A DNA stretch of 45,475 nt from Alistipes sp. (GTDB taxonomy: Bacteria; Bacteroidota; Bacteroidia; Bacteroidales; Rikenellaceae), in NCBI GenBank assembly GCA_017631035.1, contig JAGBUB010000002.1, forward strand, positions 1 through 45,475, read 5' to 3'. The position numbers and the translations under genes are program-made. The notes beneath the pieces are model-generated. The model saw nothing but the letters and a program-made list of their open reading frames with translations, was not told the origin of the DNA and ran no database searches. Positions 24,258-32,212 of the stretch are shown here, piece after piece. Numbering within the stretch: the stretch's first letter is position 1; every line of letters begins with the position of its first letter.

Positions 24258-25232
24258 AACATTTTCAGGCAAATTATCCCATTGAGTCTATATTTTTTTT
24301 ATCCACACTCACTCCTCGCTCTCTTTCGGCTTTTATTACTCGCTTTTTTGGGATTTATAAGGGTAGATTTTACTTTAGTAAAATAAGGCCTTTTCATAGG
24401 TTTTATTTGCTCGGCGGACCACCGTTCCACCACACCCGCTTCGGATCAAAATTTGGGCTCAAAATGGGCTCTGCGAGCATATATTTTCTGTAGCCACAAC
24501 AAGGAGCAAACAAAGAGGAGGGTGATAGTAAGCCTCAGGCCGGCGAGCTTCAAAAAAAAAAGTTTTCTTCGCTCTTCGCTCTTCAATGTCTTCGACCTTC
24601 AAAGTCTTCGACGAGTGCTCTATTATTTTTCTCTTTTTCCATCCGCAGTTCTTCGATCGAGTCAGCCGTTGTGGGTTGTCAACAAATTTTATTATTATTT
24701 TTATATATTTTTTAATTTAAATTAATAAATAGTAATATAAATATGCGTGTTGATAGTGTTGATATCTTTTTTCGAAAATAGTTTTGCACACCCTCTAACA
24801 CTTTTTCAACATAGTTGTTTTTATCATTATTTTTCTTTTAATATATTTATTTTCAAATCATTATCTTATTTTTATATGTGAAAAATGATGTATATAAACA
24901 AAATCCTTTTTTCTTTTTTCAACACATTAACACCTACTTTTTATCATCACTCACAATGCGTAAATGGTCGATAAAAGGTGGCACAATTTTTTACAATTTT
25001 CGGCATAAAAATTTGGTTATTCACTACCCCGATAGAGTATTAGAGAGTTACAATTTCGACGGTTTTTTGAGAAAAATATTTATTAAAATTTGTTATAAAC
25101 TTATCATCATCTTATCATCACATTATAAACATCAATTGTTGACTTATTAATATAGTTTCTGGCTTTGCTTGTTCGGCCAAGGCGAGTAAAAGCCTATCAA
25201 AAGCCGAAAAAAGAGAAAAATTGAAGAAAAAA
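24258..25232. other. AT-rich gene-free region, candidate replication origin (oriC)
   Basis: This is the longest stretch without a convincing gene (24109-25329 in all). Short open frames exist on the plus strand but look like chance runs of Phe, Tyr, Ile and Leu in AT-rich DNA. The region holds one perfect DnaA box TTATCCACA (24299-24307), a near match TTATTCACT (25017-25025), two tandem GTGTTGATA words near 24747-24764, and four TTATCAT words (24831, 24941, 25101, 25112), three of them extended to TTATCATCA. Long A+T blocks at about 24685-24745 and 24820-24900 could serve for strand opening. Three parS-like sites lie 2.2-3.4 kb to the left, and mnmG 4.2 kb away. Most genes on each side are transcribed away from the region. 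No dnaA is visible in the window. The origin call is inference. Confidence 0.5.
24299..24307 (+). promoter_or_regulatory. DnaA box
   Basis: TTATCCACA is a perfect match to the strong DnaA box consensus TTATnCACA. It lies at the left side of the AT-rich gap next to the metG promoter, so it could act in initiation, in metG control, or be a chance match. Confidence 0.5.
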
Positions 25233-25263
25233 TTTGTTTGTAAAAATAATTTCTTTACTTTTG
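25233..25263 (+). promoter_or_regulatory. Promoter of the secreted protein gene at 25330
   Basis: TTTG (25233-25236), a 19-nt spacer and TACTTTTG (25256-25263) give a full Bacteroidetes promoter. The start would be near 25270, with an AT-rich leader of about 60 nt. Confidence 0.75.
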
Positions 25264-25329
25264 CGTTATAATGATAAACGATAAATAATAAAAATTAATC
25301 ATTTATTTTTTCTCATAAAAGATAAAACT

Positions 25330-26121
25330 ATGAAAAACCTCATCTCCTCACTTCTGCTCTGCCTGTTAACAACAAACCTTTTTGCGCAAAAGATTGATCC
25401 ACAAAAAGATTTTCACTTAGTGAAGCGTTACCCTGCCTACTACGCCACTCAGGGTGTGGCTGTTGATAAGCATCACTTCTACGCCATCGAGAATAACCAC
25501 ATAACAAAATTTACCCACGCGGGCGACTCCATCACCACGTGGCACGAGCCCAACAAGGATAAGATTCGCCACATAAACAGCGCCTTCGTCAAGGGACACC
25601 GCCTCTACTGCACCCACTCGAACTATCCACTGGTGCCGATGGCAAGCTCCGTAGAGATCTTCGACACACGCACTATGCAGCACATCGAGAGCATAAGCCT
25701 CGGCATCGACATAGGCTCGTGCGTATGGTTCACTCAGGGTAAGGGTTGCTGGTACGCCTTCTTTGCTCACTACTCGGGCAGTGGCAAGGAGCCGGGCAAG
25801 GATGTGTCGTGGTCGCAGTTGGTGAAGTACGACAAGAAGTGGCGAAAGATGGAGGCGTGGATTCTACCCAAGGAGCTTATCGAAGAGCTACATCCCAACA
25901 GTCTGTCGGGCGGTGTGCTGGTGGATGATATATTTTATTGTATGGGCCACGACAACGAGAAGTGCTACCTGATGAAACTACCCAAGTATGGTATGCAACT
26001 CGATTGGGTAGGCACCATTAATGTGCCCATTGCAGGTCAGGCGATCGGTATCGATAAGGATGGTAATATGTGGGGTATAAACCGCAAGAACCGTCAGGTG
26101 ATAAAGGCTTCGCAAAAGTAA
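25330..26121 (+). CDS. Secreted protein of unknown function, possible beta-propeller
   Basis: This 263-residue protein has a clear signal peptide (about 1-19, ending LFAQ). The mature part is rich in Trp, Tyr, His and Gly with repeating strand patterns (GVAVDKHHFYAIENNHITKF, SVEIFDTRTMQHIESI, AIGIDKDGNMWGINRKNRQ), suggesting a small beta-propeller. I do not recognise a catalytic motif. It has its own promoter at the edge of the AT-rich gap. The next gene starts 92 nt downstream without an evident promoter, so the two may share a transcript. Confidence 0.8.
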   Translation: MKNLISSLLLCLLTTNLFAQKIDPQKDFHLVKRYPAYYATQGVAVDKHHFYAIENNHITKFTHAGDSITTWHEPNKDKIRHINSAFVKGHRLYCTHSNYPLVPMASSVEIFDTRTMQHIESISLGIDIGSCVWFTQGKGCWYAFFAHYSGSGKEPGKDVSWSQLVKYDKKWRKMEAWILPKELIEELHPNSLSGGVLVDDIFYCMGHDNEKCYLMKLPKYGMQLDWVGTINVPIAGQAIGIDKDGNMWGINRKNRQVIKASQK

Positions 26122-26213
26122 TTTGCGGCCTACACGGCAAAAGATTTTTATCACAAAAGTAAGAGCCAAGCAAAAAACGGAGAGAGAGATAAAAGTAGAA
26201 AAAGTAAAAGAAT

Positions 26214-26858
26214 ATGGCAAAGATTTATATCCCAACATTTGGCGAGGAGGTGGGCAACACCATATCGCACGGCGTGATGAGTATCCTGATGCTCATTGCA
26301 ATGCCCTTTGCGGCTGTCTATAGTTATGTTAGTAGCGGTGGTGATACGCTTATGTGCTTTGGTGTGAGCGTATTTTGTGTTAGCATCTTTATGATGTTTC
26401 TCATCTCGACACTCTACCACTCGATGTTGCACGACACACGTCACAAGGAGATTTTCCACATCCTCGACCATATATTTATCTACTTCGCCATCGCGGGCAG
26501 TTACACTCCCGTGGCTCTTTCGGTGATAGGTGGCTGGCAGGGTTGGCTGATCTTCGCTCTGCAGTGGGCGATGGTTATTTTCGGCATATTTTATAAATCT
26601 TTAAGCCGCCGATCAATTCCCGCCATCAGCCTTACTATATATCTTGTTATGGGCTGGACCGTCGTGTTCTTCTTCCCGCTCTTTTTGCGTAACGCCTCGT
26701 GGCAGTTTATTTTTTTTATTGCGCTGGGCGGCGTCTTCTACACCATCGGTGCGGTGTTCTACGCTATGAAGGCCTTCCGTCATCACCATCTGGTGTGGCA
26801 TCTGCTTATTAATTTAGCGGCTGCCTCACACTTTGTAGCTATAGTCTTTTATTTGTAA
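26214..26858 (+). CDS. Hemolysin III family (PAQR-like) membrane protein
   Basis: This 214-residue protein has seven predicted membrane helices. Family hallmarks are the N-terminal GEEVGNTISHGV, STLYHS in helix 2-3, LDHIFIYFAIAGSYTP, and the C-terminal HHLVWHLLINLAAASHF. These conserved Ser, His and Asp residues form the metal site of the CREST/PAQR superfamily. The name comes from a Bacillus cereus hemolysin; the usual bacterial role is thought to be membrane-lipid homeostasis. The repeat at 26866-26971 begins 7 nt after its stop. Confidence 0.92.
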   Translation: MAKIYIPTFGEEVGNTISHGVMSILMLIAMPFAAVYSYVSSGGDTLMCFGVSVFCVSIFMMFLISTLYHSMLHDTRHKEIFHILDHIFIYFAIAGSYTPVALSVIGGWQGWLIFALQWAMVIFGIFYKSLSRRSIPAISLTIYLVMGWTVVFFFPLFLRNASWQFIFFIALGGVFYTIGAVFYAMKAFRHHHLVWHLLINLAAASHFVAIVFYL

Positions 26859-26865
26859 AAATCGT

Positions 26866-26971
26866 CTAACAAGGTAATTTCTGCGTTACGCTTACCCTCG
26901 AAATCCTCATTTACAACATAGTAAACTGCGGTTTCTCGGGTTACGCAAGCCTTGAAATTCCACTTGTTATA
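26866..26971 (+). repeat. Quasi-palindromic 3'-end element, divergent copy 4 (after the hemolysin III gene)
   Basis: This 106-bp imperfect palindrome starts CTAACAAGGTAATTTC and ends GAAATTCCACTTGTTATA, with a centre of TTTAC/GTAAA. It follows the hemolysin III stop by 7 nt in the same orientation. The interior differs from copies 1-3, but both edges (CTAACAAGG at the left and TGTTATACAATTT at the right) match the flanks of copy 2 at 35735-35820, so it appears to be a related subfamily. Confidence 0.6.
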
Positions 26972-27029
26972 CAATTTTAAAGCAAGACCAAATAAATAAA
27001 AATTCACTCAACTATTAAAATTATCTTTT

Positions 27030-27710
27030 ATGAAAATTTCACATTCAACTCAGCGACGCACCATCATTTTGGTGGTTGTGGTAGCGCTCTTTGCGCTCTT
27101 TCATCTTACGCAGATAAGCCTGCAGATGATTAATATGGTAAACCCTCTCGCACATAAGAACTACACCTACATAGGCGAGATGGATACCCAGTTTAATAAC
27201 TTTACTAAGGACTCATCGCACGACGAGTATGCCATCGTGCTTGATCGAGCCGACGACGGTAGTCCGATGGTGGAGGCTCTGCCTTCGAGTGTGGTGCTTA
27301 TTTCGACACACCCCGACTACACACGCCCCGAGCACTTCGGCTGGGCGTGGAATAATGTGATAACCTATATTACTCTGGCTCTGTGTGTTGCCATTGTGGT
27401 TATAGTGGCGTGGTTGTTGATTAGTGCTATAAGCGGATTTAAGACAGGTAACATATTTAAGCTGAGCCACCCTCGTATTTTGCGCTGGACTGCTCTACTG
27501 GTGTTCCTCTACTATTTTTGTAACGAGAATCGCGAGGTGTTCCGCCAGTTGGCCGTTGGCGAGTTGTATGGCGAGGCTATGCCGTTTGATTTGTATAGCG
27601 CTCTTACCATCAGCACCGAGTGTTTGATTGCACCGCTTCTTTTACTTATTTTTGCCGAGTTGATGGCCGTGGCGGCACGCATCAACGAGGAGGAGTCGAT
27701 GACAATTTAA
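27030..27710 (+). CDS. DUF2975 family membrane protein
   Basis: This 226-residue protein has four predicted membrane segments (about 11-28, 110-132, 150-165 and 195-215). Layout and pairing with a small Cro/CI-type regulator match DUF2975 proteins, whose biochemical role is unknown. The HTH gene starts 11 nt after the stop. The start follows an AT-rich leader; no full promoter match was found. Confidence 0.75.
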   Translation: MKISHSTQRRTIILVVVVALFALFHLTQISLQMINMVNPLAHKNYTYIGEMDTQFNNFTKDSSHDEYAIVLDRADDGSPMVEALPSSVVLISTHPDYTRPEHFGWAWNNVITYITLALCVAIVVIVAWLLISAISGFKTGNIFKLSHPRILRWTALLVFLYYFCNENREVFRQLAVGELYGEAMPFDLYSALTISTECLIAPLLLLIFAELMAVAARINEEESMTI

Positions 27711-27721
27711 TCTGCACGACA

Positions 27722-27934
27722 ATGGCTATAATTGTAAATCTTGATGTAATGCTTGCCCGTCGCAAGATGTCGCTCTCGGAGCTATCGGAGCGGGTCGATA
27801 TATCGATCGTAAATCTCTCAATCCTCAAAACAGGCAAGGCGCGTGCCGTGCGTTTCTCCACCCTTGAGGCTATATGCCGTGCGCTCGACTGTCAGCCGGG
27901 TGATATATTGGAGTATAGAGAGGATGAGAAGTAA
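27722..27934 (+). CDS. Small XRE-family (Cro/CI-like) transcriptional regulator
   Basis: This 70-residue protein is essentially one helix-turn-helix domain: MLARRKMSLSELSERVDIS (helices 1-2), VNLSILKTGKARAVRF (recognition helix and loop), and LEAICRALDCQPGDILEY. It belongs to the YozG-like group that accompanies DUF2975 proteins. It probably autoregulates the pair; no operator can be pinned down. The ATG at 27722 was chosen because the domain starts right after it and the longer frame overlaps the membrane-protein gene. Confidence 0.88.
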   Translation: MAIIVNLDVMLARRKMSLSELSERVDISIVNLSILKTGKARAVRFSTLEAICRALDCQPGDILEYREDEK

Positions 27935-28151
27935 AAAAGGTTGTCTAAAACAGTCACTTTTTTATCCACTTACTAAAACATATCGTAGATAGAAAAATTC
28001 TGTTATCTATCAATGTAAATTATATAAACGAAGAATTAATTTTTCATATGTGGTGCGGTTGCTATCAACTCCTTAAAATCAATATTTATTTGGTAGTTCA
28101 CGGAATATTTATTAATTTTATACAAACTAAACCACTTAAAACTACATAATT

Positions 28152-28748
28152 ATGAAGAAGATTCTATCATTAATGATGGCTGCAGCCTTGATGATTGGCT
28201 TTACTGCGTGCGAAAAAGACGATGGCGGTCCAGGTGGCGATGGCAATGGAGGTAATATTTTTCAGGTTGGAAATAAAACCTACACAATTGGTGCAGCGTG
28301 TTGCTACTGGGATAATGAAGATGGATATGTTTGTTATGACTTGTGGTTTGCAAACAAGAAGTTTTGGGACAACGAAGGTTATTGGATTTTGCCCGATGAA
28401 GAGCGTGCAAATGGATTTGAAATAAACGTATATGATCTATTTGTCGATGATGATACTGATACTCCTGGTAAAATAAAAGACGGTACTTACACATTTAACT
28501 ATGACGATGACTATGGAGATTTAGTACACGACGGCTACTCAGATTATGGTTTCTATGATGAAAATGGAATTTTTCCAGAAGATTGGATTGAATTCGGACA
28601 AGCATATGTAGATGAGAGTAATCTTGTAATCGAAGTTAAAAACATCAGCGGAAACATCTATGAGATAAAAGCCACCGGTGGAGTCGATCAAAATGGTAAT
28701 GCCATAAATATATATTACAAAGGCGAAGTTGATATGTTCGAAGACTAA
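28152..28748 (+). CDS. Acidic lipoprotein of unknown function
   Basis: This 198-residue protein has a lipoprotein signal ending FTAC (Cys20) followed by EKDDGGPGGDG, a flexible acidic Gly linker. The mature domain is rich in Asp, Tyr and Gly (for example DGTYTFNYDDDYGDLV) and ends YYKGEVDMFED. It resembles the many small beta-sandwich lipoproteins of gut Bacteroidetes, but I do not recognise a family. Composition is AT-rich compared with the core genes. A strong terminator follows 23 nt after the stop. Confidence 0.82.
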   Translation: MKKILSLMMAAALMIGFTACEKDDGGPGGDGNGGNIFQVGNKTYTIGAACCYWDNEDGYVCYDLWFANKKFWDNEGYWILPDEERANGFEINVYDLFVDDDTDTPGKIKDGTYTFNYDDDYGDLVHDGYSDYGFYDENGIFPEDWIEFGQAYVDESNLVIEVKNISGNIYEIKATGGVDQNGNAINIYYKGEVDMFED

Positions 28749-28771
28749 AATTCTTAGTAACTCTATAAACG

Positions 28772-28803
28772 AAAAGAGGCATACAGTTCCGTATGCCTCT
28801 TTT
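28772..28803. terminator. Strong hairpin terminator after the acidic lipoprotein gene
   Basis: A 13-bp perfect stem AAAAGAGGCATAC/GTATGCCTCTTTT (28772-28784 with 28791-28803) with a 6-nt loop is followed by a T-run on the plus strand. The symmetric A/T flanks allow it to work in both directions. Confidence 0.85.
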
Positions 28804-28836
28804 TTATATTTCTATAATTGTATTACAAGAGCTTTT

Positions 28837-28916
28837 TTACAACCACTTCTTGTATCGGAAATACCAGATCGTGAGTCCCGAGGCCATAACCATCAGTCCG
28901 ATGGCGAATATATAAC
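28837..28916 (-). pseudogene. Remnant of a corA 3' end
   Basis: Read on the minus strand this 80-bp stretch encodes YIFAIGLMVMASGLTIWYFR plus YKKWL and a stop. That is the exact C-terminus of the corA product at 30132 except for one Phe to Tyr change. The DNA differs at many synonymous positions, so it is a diverged copy. Nothing of corA lies upstream of it. Like the intact gene it is preceded on the plus strand by a hairpin terminator. It and the intact gene bracket the AT-rich segment at 28920-30130. Confidence 0.82.
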
Positions 28917-28945
28917 TTGAATATAGCGAAGAAAGTGTGTAAAAA

Positions 28946-29037
28946 TTAGGTAAATAAAATAAATATTATTACCTTTAACTATAAAATTAGATAAACAATA
29001 AATTTAAATTTCTTATTGTGTTATTTTATTTACCTAA
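28946..29037. repeat. 17-bp inverted repeat, possible MITE or promoter-region structure
   Basis: TTAGGTAAATAAAATAA (28946-28962) and its exact reverse complement (29021-29037) are separated by 58 nt of very AT-rich sequence. The perfect arms at the ends of a 92-bp unit look like terminal inverted repeats of a tiny non-autonomous element, or a regulatory structure upstream of the lipoprotein gene at 29103. The rest of the gap 28749-29102 holds only the terminator and the corA remnant. Confidence 0.5.
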
Positions 29038-29102
29038 GAATTTAAAATTAAGTATGAGAAAGTGGAAAATATAGTTAGTTATAAATTTATAAAATTACAA
29101 CT

Positions 29103-29837
29103 ATGAAAAAAAAATTCTATTTATTAGCGATGTTAATCCTTATTGTAAATTTATTTACAACATCTTGCGAAAAAGCTGATCTTGCAGTAGAAGAAACTGT
29201 TAATGTAACAAAATATACATCACAGGCATACATTAAAATCTATGATGATATGCTTAAAAAAATTGTAAAAGATGTAGAACAAATAATAGAGAATGAAGAT
29301 AATATAGATGAGTTCGCTCATAATTTTTATGAGTCTTATTTTAATAGTCTATCACCTTCGGATCAAAATTTATTGAGAAATAATTACATAGAGAAATTAT
29401 CAACTCGCAGTGGAGAGGAAATAGAAGATGTTAACATTTTGACAAATGGTTTATTTGAACGTTTTGCTCCATTTATGTGTGAAGTTGATGTGAATTTACT
29501 TTACAATGAGATTTCCTTATTGTACAATGAATCGTTTTTTAAAGAATTATCACCTGATTTACAAACAGCATTAGAAATTCAACTAGAGACTTTAAAAAAT
29601 TCGAGGGATATTATGATCAGTTTTATTGTAGATCTTTATGATAACAAAATAACAAGAATGTCTCCCGGTGATAGAATGGTTTGGAGTGAATGCGCTTCAC
29701 AAATGACAGATGAACAGCGCGAGCAATTTATAGAGACACAACTTTTCTCAATGTCATTAGTGTGTTCTGGACCAGCAGCGGCAATTGTTGCGGCAGTAGA
29801 GTTTATAAGGCATATATTTGATTTTAGTCAAGCCTAA
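29103..29837 (+). CDS. AT-rich lipoprotein of unknown function
   Basis: This 244-residue protein has a lipoprotein signal ending TTSC (Cys22) followed by EKADLAVEE. The body is mainly helical and acidic with spaced repeats of a similar phrase (SLSPSDQNLLRNN, ELSPDLQTALEI, RMSPGDRMVWSE), suggesting three related helical units. The C-terminus is a hydrophobic Ala/Val/Gly stretch (GPAAAIVAAVEF). I do not recognise a family. Low GC and its place between two corA 3' ends suggest recent acquisition. Confidence 0.78.
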   Translation: MKKKFYLLAMLILIVNLFTTSCEKADLAVEETVNVTKYTSQAYIKIYDDMLKKIVKDVEQIIENEDNIDEFAHNFYESYFNSLSPSDQNLLRNNYIEKLSTRSGEEIEDVNILTNGLFERFAPFMCEVDVNLLYNEISLLYNESFFKELSPDLQTALEIQLETLKNSRDIMISFIVDLYDNKITRMSPGDRMVWSECASQMTDEQREQFIETQLFSMSLVCSGPAAAIVAAVEFIRHIFDFSQA

Positions 29838-29899
29838 AAATTTATTTTTGTGAATTTAAAAATTTGATAACAATATTACAAATATACACAACATATAAT

Positions 29900-30079
29900 A
29901 TGAAGACCTTTTGGAAAATATCGGCAATAGTGTCGTGCGCATTACTACTTTTATATCACATTCTTCTTTATGGTGATGTATTGGAAAAGAGCGATGGTTT
30001 TGTATATGTGTGCATATTGTACATAGTAACGATACTCTCTTTGATAATGAATAGTATATATCGTAGAAAGAAAAATTAA
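29900..30079 (+). CDS. Small two-helix membrane protein
   Basis: This 59-residue protein has two hydrophobic segments (about 7-25 and 35-52) and a basic tail YRRKKN. The ATG at 29900 was preferred over one 36 nt upstream because the membrane topology starts cleanly there. It is AT-rich, 62 nt after the preceding lipoprotein gene, and ends 21 nt before a strong terminator. Function unknown; it could be an accessory to the lipoprotein. Confidence 0.6.
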   Translation: MKTFWKISAIVSCALLLLYHILLYGDVLEKSDGFVYVCILYIVTILSLIMNSIYRRKKN

Positions 30080-30100
30080 GAGTATCTGTAAGATAAATAA

Positions 30101-30127
30101 AAAAGGCTACCATTACGGTAGCCTTTT
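30101..30127. terminator. Bidirectional terminator between the AT-rich islet and corA
   Basis: An 11-bp perfect stem AAAAGGCTACC/GGTAGCCTTTT (30101-30111 with 30117-30127) has a 5-nt loop and T-runs on both strands. It lies 4 nt from the corA stop and 21 nt after the small membrane protein gene. Confidence 0.85.
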
Positions 30128-30131
30128 TCTA

Positions 30132-31124
30132 TTACAGCCACTTCTTGTAGCGGAAGAACCATATGGTAAGTCCCGAGGCCATAACCATCAATCCGATGGC
30201 GAAGATATAACCCAGCGGCAGGGTCATATCACCCACCTGCAATACCCACTCCAATTCGGGCATAAACTTAAAGTTCATACCGTAGATACTCGCTATGAGC
30301 GTGGCGGGCAGGAAAATAACGGCTGCCACCGAGAAGATCTTCACAATCTCGTTCTGCTCGATGTTAATCAGACCAAGGGCCGAATCCTGAATATAGTCCA
30401 GACGCTGTGAGCTGAAGTCGGCGTGGTTGATAAGTGAATTAACGTCCTTGATCATCAGCTGCAGGCGCGGATAGATATCGTTGGGGAAGCGCTCACTTCT
30501 GAGGATGTTGGAAAGGATACGCTGGCGGTCGAAGAAGTTCTCTCGAAGCACCATTGTGCTCTCCTGCAACGAGTTAATACGGTGGATTACCTCCTTGTCG
30601 ATAGAATCCTCGGTGTTGATATCCTTGCTCAGCTTGGCAACCTGCTTGGCCACAAGCTCAACGAGGTCGGCGTCGAAGTCGATGCGTACCTCCAACAGCG
30701 AGATGAAGATATGGTAACCTGTCGAGTAGCTGCGGTAGTTCATCTGCAGACGCTTCTCGGTCTCGCGGAATGTGCGCGACTCGGCCTGACGCTGCGACAC
30801 GAGCACACCCTCGTTCGAGAGGATGAACGACACGGGCTCCACCTCGAAGGTGCCGTCGCTCTGCGGAATAAAGAAGTTGGCATTCGAGATAATCGAATTT
30901 TCGTTCTCCAAGTATTTTGATGTTGACTCAATCTCCTCGACCTGCTGGCGGGTCTGGAGGCTCTCCTCCATAAAGTTCTCGACAGCCTTCTGCTCCTTGA
31001 TCGAGGGCGAGAGCAGGTCAATCCAGAGAATATCGTCGTAGCCCAGATTGTCCAGCAATTCGGGCTCGGCGTTGCGAATGATTTTGTTGTATTGCTTGAG
31101 GTAAATTGTGAGCATCGTCTGCAA
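30132..31124 (-). CDS. corA: CorA family magnesium transporter
   Basis: This 330-residue protein is expected to form the pentameric CorA channel for Mg2+ (possibly Co2+ or Ni2+). A large cytoplasmic domain with long helices is followed by two C-terminal membrane helices. The signature YGMNF lies just after the first (about 284-288), and the short acidic loop MPELE precedes the second helix, which ends FFRYKKWL. Length matches the family. The start is the first ATG; one three codons further in (MLTIYLK) is also possible. A diverged copy of its 3' end lies 1.3 kb downstream of the gene. Confidence 0.95.
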   Translation of the reverse strand: MQTMLTIYLKQYNKIIRNAEPELLDNLGYDDILWIDLLSPSIKEQKAVENFMEESLQTRQQVEEIESTSKYLENENSIISNANFFIPQSDGTFEVEPVSFILSNEGVLVSQRQAESRTFRETEKRLQMNYRSYSTGYHIFISLLEVRIDFDADLVELVAKQVAKLSKDINTEDSIDKEVIHRINSLQESTMVLRENFFDRQRILSNILRSERFPNDIYPRLQLMIKDVNSLINHADFSSQRLDYIQDSALGLINIEQNEIVKIFSVAAVIFLPATLIASIYGMNFKFMPELEWVLQVGDMTLPLGYIFAIGLMVMASGLTIWFFRYKKWL

Positions 31125-31216
31125 AGTTTAACGGGTTGAACTCCTTTGTTTGATTGTTGGCGGTGAGCAACACACCGCCCGAGTCATCCGTCCCTCAACG
31201 AGGGCGGCTAACCTCT

Positions 31217-31990
31217 TCAGCCCGGGTTGGATCGAGGCTCCACCTTGAGGCCTGCGTTCCAAAACTTTTGCAGTGCCGAGTGCTTCTCGGCGTTAAACAC
31301 GAAGTCGATATTTTGAGTCAGATACTCGTATGCGTTGTAGTGCTTCTGGTCGAAGCCGTGCTCCACGACAGCCTCCCATATTGACTCCACGCCAAATGTC
31401 AAGGCACGCTGCAGGGCGTCAATCTGCTCGTACGATGTACCCTTGCGGGCCACCCACACGGCAAAGGCAAAGGGCATACCTGTCGAGCGGTTCCACTCCT
31501 CCGACAGATCGTACGAGTAGTTGAACAACCCCTCGTGGTCGAACACCTTGTCGCCAATCAGCAGGAATGCATCATCCTTCTGCGCGAAGGCCACCTGCGA
31601 ATAGTCCTGCAGGTCGTACCACTCGGGGGCAATGTGCCACAGGTTAGAGGCCAGATAACCGCACAACTGCACCGAGGTGCGTGAGTGAGCATCAAGGAAT
31701 ACACGGCGCACCTGATTGATGGGCACATTCGACAGCAGCACAACGGTGCGTACCTTGCCCGATGAGCCTATGCAGTAGTCGGTGATGATGTTTGTTGAGG
31801 TGAGTGTGGGAACCATTGCCGAGGGCATCAGAGCGATGTCGGCACGGCCTGAGATGTAATTTTCGTAGCACCCTGCGGGTGGAGCCAACAGAAGGTCGGC
31901 GCGAAGATTACCCTCGTGCTGGATACCATAGATGAATGGTATCGTATTGAGATACGACACAGCCGCTATGCGTGCATTGGTAGCCATCAT
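31217..31990 (-). CDS. mqnA: Chorismate dehydratase MqnA (futalosine menaquinone pathway)
   Basis: This 257-residue protein has the fold of periplasmic binding proteins but acts in the cytoplasm, turning chorismate into 3-enolpyruvylbenzoate, the first committed step of the futalosine route to menaquinone. Recognised features: AAVSYLNTIPFIYGI at the N-terminus, the RADIALMPSAMVP loop and the SGKVRTVVLLSNVP strand. Later comes AFAQKDDAFLLIGDKV, and then PFAFAVWVARKG. Other mqn genes are not in this window. The end is followed by small hairpins (GGCGGTG/CACCGCC at about 31159-31179) without a U-run. Confidence 0.92.
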   Translation of the reverse strand: MMATNARIAAVSYLNTIPFIYGIQHEGNLRADLLLAPPAGCYENYISGRADIALMPSAMVPTLTSTNIITDYCIGSSGKVRTVVLLSNVPINQVRRVFLDAHSRTSVQLCGYLASNLWHIAPEWYDLQDYSQVAFAQKDDAFLLIGDKVFDHEGLFNYSYDLSEEWNRSTGMPFAFAVWVARKGTSYEQIDALQRALTFGVESIWEAVVEHGFDQKHYNAYEYLTQNIDFVFNAEKHSALQKFWNAGLKVEPRSNPG

Positions 31991-32111
31991 CCATAAGTAA
32001 TCCTAATTAGTTTAACAATAACCCTATAGGCACACCTTTGACCGCCCCGTTTCCCTGCCAAAAAGCACAAAAACGAGAGTTGAAGCCGACCTCGTAGGGC
32101 ACTTTGATGTG

Positions 32112-32119
32112 CAAATATA
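32112..32119 (-). promoter_or_regulatory. Predicted -7 promoter element of mqnA
   Basis: The minus strand reads TATATTTG, a full TAnnTTTG match. The start near 32105 would leave a leader of about 115 nt. No -33 TTTG at 19 nt was found. Confidence 0.45.
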
Positions 32120-32212
32120 ACAACATTTGTACAAAAATCCAATTTAATTTGGCATTTTGTACCCTGCGCGCCTCTTCACTATGGCCTCCAATGAGTGTTT
32201 GCCGTGCAGAAA

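Noticed and set aside
24245..25150. Several short plus-strand frames in the AT-rich gap
   Set aside because: They are runs of Phe, Tyr, Ile and Leu typical of AT-rich DNA, without promoters, domains or sensible starts.
31159..31179. GGCGGTG/CACCGCC hairpin after mqnA as a terminator
   Set aside because: No U-run follows on the minus strand and the hairpin is short; noted only in the mqnA entry.
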